This document shows, in pieces, positions 27,039 to 35,283 of a stretch of DNA of 64,000 nt. Numbering within the stretch: the first letter of the stretch is position 1; each line of letters begins with the position of its first letter. The DNA is taken from positions 1 through 64,000 of the forward strand of contig CAJUGJ010000005.1 of NCBI GenBank assembly GCA_910586015.1, written 5' to 3'. A program made the position numbers and the translations under genes. The notes below the pieces were generated by a model. That model was given only the letters and a program-made list of their open reading frames with translations, was not told the DNA's origin and ran no database searches. Source of the stretch: an uncultured Lachnospiraceae bacterium (GTDB lineage Bacteria; Bacillota; Clostridia; Lachnospirales; Lachnospiraceae).

Positions 27039-27575
27039 TCATACTACTAATTCAATACCAGAAAGTTTAAACATCAGTTTCCCTAAAGCATACTGTTGTA
27101 AATCCACATATTCCTGTACAGATACCTTACTTCCCCAATTTAAAACTTCCATATTTCCACTATATCCATTTATAAAAATACCCGAAGAAGTAAAACCATT
27201 TTTAAAATAGAATTTTCTTCGCATAATACGCTGTTTCCTATTTTCAGCACTATCTTCAAGTCGCTCAATTAAAAGAACAATCTTTTTATTACAAAACTGT
27301 CTACATATCTCCTGTATAATTTTACTGCCAACTCCCCGACTGCGAATTTTACTAGAAGTAGCCAGATAGTCTACCATAACCATATCATGGTAGGGAATGA
27401 TCATAACAAAACCCTGTAAACAATTATCCTCTGTAGCAATTAATATTTTTGTCTTTCCTTTTTTCATAGAATGTTTTATTACAAAGAATGGTTTTCTCTC
27501 CGACTTTGGAAAAGATTTTAAATAAATCTCCTTAATGTCCTTCCAATCATTTTTATCTGCATACTTAATCTTCAT
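27039..27575 (-). CDS. GNAT-family N-acetyltransferase, first gene of the efflux operon
   Basis: A 178-residue GNAT protein starting MKIKYADKNDWKDIKEIY. The acetyl-CoA loop is SSKIRSRGVGSKIIQEIC and the last helix region is RRKFYFKNGFTSSGIF. I chose the ATG at 27575 because GAGGGA lies eight bases upstream and the family N-terminus begins there; a longer open frame would run through the promoter. The start is 63-70 bases downstream of a 19-bp-spacer promoter, so it should be the first gene of the MerR-controlled operon. A drug- or peptide-modifying role is possible but not shown. Confidence 0.8.
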   Translation of the reverse strand: MKIKYADKNDWKDIKEIYLKSFPKSERKPFFVIKHSMKKGKTKILIATEDNCLQGFVMIIPYHDMVMVDYLATSSKIRSRGVGSKIIQEICRQFCNKKIVLLIERLEDSAENRKQRIMRRKFYFKNGFTSSGIFINGYSGNMEVLNWGSKVSVQEYVDLQQYALGKLMFKLSGIELVV

Positions 27576-27645
27576 TGTATCCCTCATTTCTATATAATTT
27601 TTTGTACTGATAAGTTTATAGTTGCTATTTCTTTTTACGTGTGCT

Positions 27646-27676
27646 ATTATAAACTGTACAGTAACTGTAAAGTCAA
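27646..27676 (-). promoter_or_regulatory. MerR-type promoter with 19-bp spacer and internal dyad
   Basis: On the minus strand TTGACT (27671-27676) and TATAAT (27646-27651) are separated by exactly 19 bases. The spacer holds the dyad ACAGT-T-ACTGT extended by CTTT/CAG-like flanks. This is the hallmark of promoters that MerR proteins activate by DNA distortion. A plus-strand promoter for the regulator (TTGCTA at 27622, TATTAT at 27645, 17 bases apart) overlaps it. Confidence 0.8.
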
Positions 27677-27687
27677 GAGGTTTTGAG

Positions 27688-28503
27688 ATGAAAAATAAAA
27701 AATTTTTATATACTACAGGACAGTTCGCAAAGTTAAATGGAATTAATAAACGCACCTTGCATTATTATGATGAGATTGGTTTATTTTCTCCTGAATTTAA
27801 GGAACAAAATGGGTATCGCTATTATACATGTTTTCAGACTGTTCAATTAGAATTAATTGTGACACTTAGAAAGATGGGTTTATCTATTGAGGAAATTATA
27901 TACTATCAAAAAAGTCCAACCAGTTCTTCTTTTGCAAACTTAATTTCTGAAAAGAAAAAACTAATTGATAAATCAATCCATGAACTTTTGAATACAAAAT
28001 CGTTTTTAGAACAAAAATCAGACAAACTAGCATTGAGCCTGACAGCACAACAAGGTAAAATAGATATCGTTACACTTCCTAAACAAAGGATTCTACTTAG
28101 TACCCCCATTACAGGAGTTTATGATGATAATGATTTTGCAGTTGCGGCAGATTTTTCATTACGACTTAAATCAATATTTGGACTATATGATAATTTTGGA
28201 AGCCGTATCTCCATAAATCATATTTTAAAAGGAAACTATAATGATTATGATTGTTTTTTTGCCTATGGAAGACAGGATGTAGAATTATACGATGAAATAA
28301 GACCAGAGGGAACTTATTTAAGAGCTTTTTGTATTGGAGGATGGGATAAACTTCGAGAAACATATGACGTAATTTGTTTTTTTGCAGAGAAAGAACATCT
28401 GGAACTATTTGGATATGCCTATGAAGAAGGGCTCAATGAAATGTCATTACAACATCGTGAAGATTACATTACAATGATTACAGTTGGTTTTAAACAGAAG
28501 TAG
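27688..28503 (+). CDS. MerR-family regulator with GyrI-like effector domain
   Basis: A 271-residue regulator. The N-terminal winged helix reads YTTGQFAKLNGINKRTLHYYDEIGLFSPE, followed by RYYTCFQTVQLELIVTLRKMG and a coiled-coil dimer helix (about 78-120). The C-terminal part (about 125-271) is a ligand-binding domain of the BmrR/GyrI type, with FAYGRQDVELYDEIRPEGTY-like strands. I chose the ATG at 27688, which has AAGAGG nine bases upstream. That SD overlaps the -35 of the divergent 19-bp-spacer promoter, so binding should both activate the efflux operon and affect the regulator's own expression. Confidence 0.87.
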   Translation: MKNKKFLYTTGQFAKLNGINKRTLHYYDEIGLFSPEFKEQNGYRYYTCFQTVQLELIVTLRKMGLSIEEIIYYQKSPTSSSFANLISEKKKLIDKSIHELLNTKSFLEQKSDKLALSLTAQQGKIDIVTLPKQRILLSTPITGVYDDNDFAVAADFSLRLKSIFGLYDNFGSRISINHILKGNYNDYDCFFAYGRQDVELYDEIRPEGTYLRAFCIGGWDKLRETYDVICFFAEKEHLELFGYAYEEGLNEMSLQHREDYITMITVGFKQK

Positions 28504-28509
28504 AACAAA

Positions 28510-28551
28510 TAAAAGAAGTATATCACTATTTTAAAGATACACTTCTTTTAA
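28510..28551 (+). terminator. Terminator after the MerR gene
   Basis: The arms AAAAGAAGTATATC and GATACACTTCTTTT close a 12-base loop six bases past the stop codon; the T-rich end serves the plus strand. Confidence 0.7.
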
Positions 28552-28627
28552 AGTTGCGTGGTTTAGATATTTGGGGAGAATAATATAATAATCTATATAA
28601 GTTGAAACTATTATATAAACACAATTC

Positions 28628-29722
28628 TCAAGTGATTGGTTTTAATTTATATGAGCATTCATTTTCCATTCCTTCATATTTATCAATAACCAATTTTGCA
28701 TAGTTTAATGCCTCATTTGCACTTAAATTCATTTCTAAATAAATTCCTTCTGCTATTTTTTGAGGTACTCTCATATTCTCATCTGTATCATCTATTATAC
28801 GTTTGCTCTTACCCTTAAAATCTTTATGACGAATTAAACTTCGAAAAATTTGAGTATCATATTCATACATTTGCATACAAATATTTTTTAGAAAACTTCT
28901 CCATGAATCTACAGGGATTGTTCCTCCACATATTTCTATTTGACAAGGTGTTCGACCAGTTACATTAACTTCATCCATTATATCAAATTCTGTCCTTGTA
29001 TCAACTTCATATGAGATTGAACTAATTATATTAGGGTACTGCCATATAGAACATATTTCTTTGATAAGCCATTCACTCCTCTGAATAATTTCCACTTCAC
29101 CCCAGACATCAAATTTAGAAAGTACTTTACTGATATATATATTAGATTCTCGATACACTTTCTTTTTTTCTTCAAAACTACCGTTAGACATTTCTGAATT
29201 ATAACCTGTAACCGTTAAATTACCTATACAATGAACATATTTTTCGTATATTTCCGAAGCTTTCTTACCTAAATCTATTTTCCATTTTGTAGTAAGTGTC
29301 TTTGGCATAATATGTTCTATTGTTAATTCATCAAAAGAAACAACTTCCTTTCCCTGTCTACATTCAATTTGCTCTAAAACATATTTAATATGCGAAAATT
29401 TATAACTATTACGCAATAATAATTTATCTCTTACCAAAATATTATTTGGAAAAACTACTTTACCTTTCTTACCTGCTAATACTGCTGCAACCCTATCACA
29501 TAATACTTTATCTTTATATTGTTCAATGTCCTTTACCATTGAAGCAAATACCTTGTTTAAGGCATTTGTAGGCATTTCACAAAGTAGACGTCTCATAACA
29601 TATGATAAAATAACATCTAATGTTTTACACACCATTTGCATATCAATATTATGATACATATAATAATCTTCAAATATATTCAATAAAAATGGATAAACTG
29701 TCGTTGATTTTAACCTCTGTAA
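28628..29722 (-). pseudogene. GmrSD-like protein, C-terminal DUF1524 (HNH) half
   Basis: About 364 residues in the same reading frame as the upstream DUF262 half, separated from it by a single TAG at 29723-29725. The DUF1524 nuclease motif is IEHIMPKTL, followed by HCIGNLTVTGYNSEMSNG, with the conserved His and Asn of the HNH fold, and then FEEKKKVYRES. The C-terminal 100 residues resemble the extra domain of many GmrSD-type proteins (PVDSWRSFLKNIC). No SD precedes the possible internal starts (TTG at 29683 or ATG at 29659), so independent translation looks poor. Intact relatives are type IV restriction enzymes against modified phage DNA. Confidence 0.8.
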
Positions 29723-30664
29723 CTATGATAATCTCCAATTAACTTCTTCGTCAGGACTATTACAATATTTAAACCAACTATAATATTCTCCATAAGTTGT
29801 CAATTCATCAAGAAATCCTTCTGCATCATAATTGTCTAGACTTTGGTAATATTCTTTAAAATTATTATATACTCTATCTTTATTCGAGATTATACCTGTC
29901 TTTAACGTCAAATAATCTCGAATATAATCTGATATCATTACATCTGGAAGCAACTTCTCTAACTTTAACCAATAACTATTATACAACTTTTCTTGACAAT
30001 CATAAGTTTGTCCCATTAATAGATAATTTCTAATAAGATCTGCTTGTGTTAAATCTAATCCTGTGGAATTTAATGATTCAAAAATTAGTTGAGGGTTTTC
30101 TTTCTCCTTCGTTAATTGAATATATACTATTTCTAATTTTTGTATTCCATGATATATTTCTTCTGGAGACAAATTTGATTCTCTAATTAAATCTATAAAC
30201 AAATTATAATTCAGTAATATTTGTGAGTCTTCCATATCATCAATTTGATCATTTATTAATTTCTCAAAATTACATGAATCTGATTTCATTGGTTTTAGTT
30301 TTATTTTTAATGCCTCTGGACTAAATCGATTTGTTAAATAGCTATCTTTTATATCAATTTTTAATTCTTCAATCATAGTAGAATCTAAAATTGCTTTTAA
30401 AAGTAACATAATAGAAGTCAAACGTTGTTGCTCGTCAATCAGAATAAATTGTCTGAAATTTGCTGTGGAATCTCCCTCTACATATACTATTGTCCCTAAA
30501 AAATGACTATTCCTATTTTTATTTACTGCAATTGATTCAATATCTCTAAACAATGTAATACATTGCATTCTTTTCCAATCATAATTTCTTTGATATACTG
30601 GAATATAAAAAGTTCTTTTGCCAGCTCCAATAAATTCTAAAAAACTTAAATTATCCGCTTTCAT
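29723..30664 (-). pseudogene. GmrSD-like protein, N-terminal DUF262 half, ended by TAG
   Basis: About 313 residues of a DUF262 (ParB-like) domain. The motifs are FYIPVYQRNYDW near residue 20 and ILIDEQQRLTSI near 75, where the common form is DGQQRLT; here Gly is Glu. LNSTGLDLTQADLIRNYLL follows near 200. I chose the ATG at 30664 because GGGAGAG precedes it by six bases. The protein stops at TAG, and the next codons (LQRLKSTTVYPFLL) continue the family sequence in frame. A CAG to TAG change would explain it; a DUF262-only product would lack the nuclease. Confidence 0.8.
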
Positions 30665-30774
30665 TTGTATCTCTCCCATCTTTCTGATACTGTTCAAACA
30701 GAAATTTCTTATCTAATTTACTACTGATTTTATAAATACAAAATACCTATAAAATTTCCTAAAACAAAAAATTT

Positions 30775-32172
30775 CTATATACATCGTTTTTGCATCAAAA
30801 TAACACTCTCCACATGTCCCGTTTCAGGAAACATGTCTACAGCCCAAATGCCTTCTACAAAATAATCTGCTGCCAAAATATCAATATCCCGTTTTTGTGT
30901 TTCTGGGTTGCAACTAATATAAACGATCTTCTTAGGAGAGGCGACAGTTAAAGCATTTAAAAAGGCAGTTGTACAGCCAGAACGGGGTGGATCTAAAAGA
31001 ACAGCATCAAAAGATTCTTTTTTAGCAGTCAGCTTAGTCAAATATTCTCCTGCATCAGCACAAAAGAAAGAAGCATTTTTAATATGATTGATTTTTGCAT
31101 TATATATGGCATCTTTAACGGCATCTCTATTTAATTCTACTCCAACTACTCGTTTTGCCAGTCCAGAAGCTAAGATAGCAAGAGTTCCTGTTCCACAATA
31201 AGCATCTAGTACAGACTCTGTTTTAGATAAGTTTAATGCTGAGATTGCAATTTTGTAGAGTTGTTCTGCCTGTGATGGATTTACCTGATAAAACGAACGA
31301 GAAGAGATTCGGAAGGTATAATCACAGAGTTTATCTTGAATGGAACCAGTTCCAAACAAAACAGTTTCTTGTTTTCCCAAGACCATACTTGTTTTTTTAG
31401 GATTATAATTTAACACAAGAGAAGTAATTTCTGGATGCAGATGTAATAGTTCTTTTGTAAATTCCCGTTCATTAGGAATTTTTTCTGTACCACAGACAAG
31501 AACCATTAAAAGTTCTCCTGTATGATATCCTTTACGAAAAAGAACATGACGAAGTGTTCCATGTCCTGTATCTTCTTTAAAAGAACGAATATGATATTTT
31601 TTCATCAGCCGACGGAGAGATTTCATAATACTTTCAGCGAGGGGATCTTGAATTAGACAAGAATCTACGGAAAGGACTTTATGAGTATGCTCTTCGTAAA
31701 AGCCAGAAATAATGTTATGCTTTGCATCTTCTGAAAGAGCTGCATGAATTTTACAGCGATAAAAAGAGGGATTTTTCATGCCGAGTACAGGGATTATCCC
31801 AGCAAGAACAACCTCTGGATAGGGAATACCGGGAAAATCAGGTTGTATCTTTTGGTGAGACTTTAAATTATCTTCAAATAATTCAGTGACAATCTTTTGT
31901 TTTAATTTTAACTGTTCGAGATATGACAGGTGCATAAGTTGACATCCACCACAAAAAGAAAAGTGAGGACATTTTGGGGTTATTCGAAGTGGAGAGGGTT
32001 TATCTATCTGTACTAATTTAGCAAAAGTTCCTCCTTTGGTATACACAAGTTCTATAGTGGCTTTTTCGTCTGGAAGAAGCCGTGGAATGGCAAAGATAGA
32101 GCCATTAAATTTAACTAATCCTTGCCCATATGAATCAAGAGCATAACATTTAACATGATATTGTTTTCCCAT
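30775..32172 (-). CDS. 23S rRNA (uracil-C5)-methyltransferase, RlmCD/RumA family
   Basis: A 465-residue SAM-dependent methyltransferase of the TrmA/RlmD group that methylates C5 of a uridine in 23S rRNA. An N-terminal TRAM domain (about 1-58) is followed by the 4Fe-4S cysteines CPHFSFCGGC near residue 68. The SAM-binding motif is VLDAYCGTGTLAI, the next is LLDPPRSGC, and the catalytic Cys is in VYISCNPETQKRD. Length and order match the family. The SD AGGTG lies five bases upstream of the ATG, and dispersed repeat copy 3 begins 36 bases upstream. The exact target uridine (747 or 1939 in E. coli numbering) cannot be told apart by sequence here. Confidence 0.9.
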   Translation of the reverse strand: MGKQYHVKCYALDSYGQGLVKFNGSIFAIPRLLPDEKATIELVYTKGGTFAKLVQIDKPSPLRITPKCPHFSFCGGCQLMHLSYLEQLKLKQKIVTELFEDNLKSHQKIQPDFPGIPYPEVVLAGIIPVLGMKNPSFYRCKIHAALSEDAKHNIISGFYEEHTHKVLSVDSCLIQDPLAESIMKSLRRLMKKYHIRSFKEDTGHGTLRHVLFRKGYHTGELLMVLVCGTEKIPNEREFTKELLHLHPEITSLVLNYNPKKTSMVLGKQETVLFGTGSIQDKLCDYTFRISSRSFYQVNPSQAEQLYKIAISALNLSKTESVLDAYCGTGTLAILASGLAKRVVGVELNRDAVKDAIYNAKINHIKNASFFCADAGEYLTKLTAKKESFDAVLLDPPRSGCTTAFLNALTVASPKKIVYISCNPETQKRDIDILAADYFVEGIWAVDMFPETGHVESVILMQKRCI

Positions 32173-32208
32173 TTTACACCTCTAAAATAATATATTTGAC
32201 TAATCTTT

Positions 32209-32363
32209 GTTTCAATCCACTCGCGGCAGTTAAGAGCAAGACAATTCTGTGGATTGCTTCATGGCAGTAGGGGATACTTGCTCGCTACTGCCGTTACAAT
32301 TGTTCCTAACAATTCCTCCCCTACCTAAGAGGAAAAAGGAGTTCTTGCTGTTAATTGTTGAAT
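32209..32363 (-). repeat. Dispersed repeat copy 3 (full form)
   Basis: About 155 bp, the most complete copy. On the minus strand it ends GCGAGTGGATTGAAAC, 36 bases before the methyltransferase ATG. It can fold: CAATCCAC pairs with GTGGATTG, and GGCAGTAG with CTACTGCC. The two ends have imperfect inverted similarity (CAGTTAAGAGCAAGAC against CAATTAACAGCAAGAAC). Confidence 0.88.
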
Positions 32364-32644
32364 TATTTTATCATAAATAGAATGAACTGAAAAGGAAATT
32401 TGTTATTGAAATAAGTCACAGTGTAATAAAATGTTAGAAACAATCAAAAATGTAAGAAATCCTTTCGTTGATTTTTAGGAAGGAATATGCTATTTTAAAT
32501 GTTGACAATAAGGTTATAATAAAAATAAGAAACTATTAACTACATGGGGTAAATTTACTTTATTTCATGTCACAAGCAAAGTTGTTCTTGAAAAGAATAA
32601 AATGATAAGAACAATAAAAAGATGAAAATGAGAGGTAGAAAAGG
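32364..32644 (+). promoter_or_regulatory. Leader of the M15 peptidase gene
   Basis: About 280 bp. It contains TTGACA (near 32504) with several AT-rich -10 options and, at about 32581-32612, TTGTTCTT and AAGAACAA arms forming a hairpin 30 bases before the ATG. No known riboswitch was recognised. Confidence 0.35.
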
Positions 32645-34708
32645 ATGAAAAGGATGCAGCAGAAAAAACGAATACATAAAAAGTATTGGATGAAATTTTT
32701 GAGTTTTTTTCTGGTAATTGTAATGGGAATTGGCTATCTTCCATCTACAGTGGATAGAGATCCCATTTTTGGTTCACAAGAGTTAATCGAAGCATATGCA
32801 GATCTATTAGAAGTGGATACAGGAGGGGCAGTAGGTTCAGCAACAGTCGGATCGTTGATTTTGCCTTCTCATTTTAATGGAAGAGAAGATGATTTTACTT
32901 CTTCTTCTGGAATGTTATTAATTGATATAACAGGAGGAAGTGTAATTGCTACAGCAAATCCAAATAAAAAATTTTCTGCTTCTTCTCTTGCAGAATTAGA
33001 AACATATTGGATTTTGTTAGATCAGGTAGATAAAGAATTATTTCAGACGATTCCAGAACAGTCAGGAAATGCAGTTGATGCAGATGTTTTACTTGGAAAA
33101 ATTGGTTCTGGTGGATCTGCAAATAATGAAGACGTACTAAGTTATTATATCAATTCTGGTTCAGCAGCAGCGAGATCCATTTTGATTAATGGTATTACTC
33201 CAAATTCCGATAAGTTTTTAGAGCTTGCTTCTGCTCAGGTAAAGGGAAGTATGCTCTCAAATAAAAATTTAATTTCATCAAATGGTACATATAATTCTTC
33301 TCAGAAATTTACAGCATATGATATTTACTATTTTATGTACCAGTTGCTTAAAAATTCTTGGTTTGCTGCAAATATTGGAGTACGTTCTTTAAATGTTACA
33401 GGACGTAGAGCAGATGGACTTTTAGTGGAAATACCTTATCAGCCTTATGGAATGAGTGGAATTAAAATACCAAAAGGATATGAGGGACTATTACGAATGG
33501 TTTCTGGAAATCAGCAATTAGTATTACTGAGAGGTTCAGATAGTCATTTGTATTTGGCAGTAGTATTAGGAACAGAAAAGGGAACAACACAGGTAATGGA
33601 GAAATTTTTAAAAGTGTTAGATGGAGAAGAGTATAGTGAAGAACCAGAAGTAACGCCAACGCCAGAACCAACGCCAACGCCAGAACCAACGCCAACATTA
33701 GAACCAACGCCAACATTAGAACCAACGCCAACGCCAGAACCAACGCCAACAGAGGAGGAAGCCGAACCATCTATTTTCGAAGAACCAACTCCAACAGTTG
33801 ATGCACAGCCAACACAAAAACCAAAAGCAACTCCGACAATAGCACCGAATTCACAAAAGAATGAGGAAACAAAAAAACCAGATACGACTTCTGTAATACT
33901 GCCAACCGAAAGTAATGATGCAAGATATCAGTATATTTTTGGGACGAATGCACAGGTGTATACCATTTACAGTCTTCCCGCTTCCTTTAACACAGAGGCA
34001 AAGGCAAGAAAACAGATGACAACAATTAAAGTGCCAGTATGGAAGATGACAGCTTCTGGTGGGCGTTATGCTTCTAGTATGGATTTGACCATCAATAAAA
34101 AGGTTGCAAAAAATGTTCAGGCAATTTTTGAAGAGATCTATCAGTTAGATATCAAATTTCCAATTAAGGTTCTCAAAGGATATGGATATCGAAAAGTTGG
34201 AGGAGTTGGACTATCTAGATCTACATTGATGTCTATGCACTCTTTTGGAGTAGCGATTGACATTAATCCGGGGGATTATGATAATGATTATTTTTTAGGA
34301 GCAGGAAATGATCTCAGAGATAAATCCAATCCTTATTGTATTCCAGATGAAGTGATTGATATTTTTGAAAAGTATGGATGGTATTGGGGAGGAAATTTTA
34401 GTATTTGTGCTGACACAATGCACTTTCAATATCCGGGGTTAGAGTTTTTAACTTATCAAAATAATAGTCCATTCCGTGAACTTACAGTAGCATCGAACTA
34501 TATGAAGGGAGCAGATGTTCTAAATCTTCAAAAACGTCTGGTAAAACTGGGATTTTCTGTTCAGGTAGATGGTATCTATGGAAAATCTACAGCAAATGTG
34601 ATTAAAAAAGCACAACAAAAGTATGGTCTTCCAGTAACTGGAATAGTGGATTATAAAACATGGGAAACGATTATTAATTTAACCCATTATATGCCTTATG
34701 CCTTTTAA
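32645..34708 (+). CDS. Secreted M15 D,D-carboxypeptidase with dead S11-like domain and peptidoglycan-binding domain
   Basis: A 687-residue cell-wall enzyme. A signal/anchor helix (about 16-33) is followed by a domain shaped like an S11 penicillin-binding protein (about 85-335), but the SxxK motif is SLAE at S114-E117 and the SxN motif is SGS at 171-173, so it should be inactive. A Thr/Pro-rich linker with EPTPTP units (about 335-400) leads to an M15 metallopeptidase (about 440-610): SMHSFGVAIDIN supplies the zinc-binding His and Asp, and DTMHFQY the other His. A peptidoglycan-binding domain closes the protein (LQKRLVKLGF, VDGIYGKSTANVIKKAQ). The M15 part would trim D-Ala-D-Ala peptides. Gene stands alone. 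Confidence 0.87.
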   Translation: MKRMQQKKRIHKKYWMKFLSFFLVIVMGIGYLPSTVDRDPIFGSQELIEAYADLLEVDTGGAVGSATVGSLILPSHFNGREDDFTSSSGMLLIDITGGSVIATANPNKKFSASSLAELETYWILLDQVDKELFQTIPEQSGNAVDADVLLGKIGSGGSANNEDVLSYYINSGSAAARSILINGITPNSDKFLELASAQVKGSMLSNKNLISSNGTYNSSQKFTAYDIYYFMYQLLKNSWFAANIGVRSLNVTGRRADGLLVEIPYQPYGMSGIKIPKGYEGLLRMVSGNQQLVLLRGSDSHLYLAVVLGTEKGTTQVMEKFLKVLDGEEYSEEPEVTPTPEPTPTPEPTPTLEPTPTLEPTPTPEPTPTEEEAEPSIFEEPTPTVDAQPTQKPKATPTIAPNSQKNEETKKPDTTSVILPTESNDARYQYIFGTNAQVYTIYSLPASFNTEAKARKQMTTIKVPVWKMTASGGRYASSMDLTINKKVAKNVQAIFEEIYQLDIKFPIKVLKGYGYRKVGGVGLSRSTLMSMHSFGVAIDINPGDYDNDYFLGAGNDLRDKSNPYCIPDEVIDIFEKYGWYWGGNFSICADTMHFQYPGLEFLTYQNNSPFRELTVASNYMKGADVLNLQKRLVKLGFSVQVDGIYGKSTANVIKKAQQKYGLPVTGIVDYKTWETIINLTHYMPYAF
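33644..33755 (+). repeat. Tandem repeat encoding the EPTPTP linker
   Basis: An 18-bp unit (GAACCAACGCCAACGCCA and variants with ACATTA) repeats about six times, coding for a Thr/Pro wall-spanning linker. Unit number may vary between strains by slippage. Confidence 0.85.
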
Positions 34709-34742
34709 CAAGGGTAGATAAAAGTATACGAAAGGATTAAAA

Positions 34743-35231
34743 ATGGAACGCAGAGATAAAATTAATTATTATTTAGATATTGCAGAAACTGTTTCAAAGA
34801 GAAGTACCTGTCTAAGAAGAATTTATGGAGCGGTTATTGTCAATCACGATGAAATTGTTTCGACAGGTTATGTAGGAGCTCCTAGAGGACGTAAAAATTG
34901 CAGCGATTTAAACTATTGTATCCGTACAAAACTTGAGATTCCAAGAGGGGAACGCTATGAACTTTGTCGAAGTGTACATGCGGAGACCAATGCAATTATC
35001 AGTGCTCCAAGGGAGAAAATGTTGGGTGCTACTTTATTTTTAGTGGGATTTGAACTCCCTAAAATGGAATATATTAAAAATGCAAATAGCTGTTCTATGT
35101 GCAAGCGCCAGATTATTAACGCAGGAATTGAAAGAGTAATCATTCGTGATACCAATACTGACTATCGTATAATTGAAGTAAAAGAATGGATAGAACAAGA
35201 TGAATCGTTAGAAGGTATTTTAGGATATTAA
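34743..35231 (+). CDS. dCMP deaminase / ComEB-family cytidine deaminase
   Basis: A 162-residue zinc-dependent deaminase that converts dCMP to dUMP for thymidylate synthesis. The catalytic zinc motif is VHAETNAI (His and Glu) and the two Cys ligands are in NSCSMCKRQI. The N-terminal GAVIVNHDEIVSTGYVGAPRG segment is typical of the ComEB group. GAAAGG lies seven bases upstream. Free-standing deoxycytidylate deaminases and ComEB proteins are close relatives; no competence genes are nearby, so I favour a nucleotide-metabolism role. Confidence 0.88.
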   Translation: MERRDKINYYLDIAETVSKRSTCLRRIYGAVIVNHDEIVSTGYVGAPRGRKNCSDLNYCIRTKLEIPRGERYELCRSVHAETNAIISAPREKMLGATLFLVGFELPKMEYIKNANSCSMCKRQIINAGIERVIIRDTNTDYRIIEVKEWIEQDESLEGILGY

Positions 35232-35283
35232 CGTTGATATTATTAGATCAAAAAGTGGAAAAGGCAAAGGATTAAGGAAGAGG

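Noticed and set aside
32209..32242. CRISPR array suggested by the GTGGATTGAAAC end of the repeat
   Set aside because: Only one repeat-like unit is present at each of three distant loci, with no spacers and no cas genes.
33462..33953. Minus-strand reading frames opposite the M15 peptidase gene
   Set aside because: They mirror the Thr/Pro tandem repeat and coding strand; the Leu/Val-rich products are artefacts of the repeat and have no SD.
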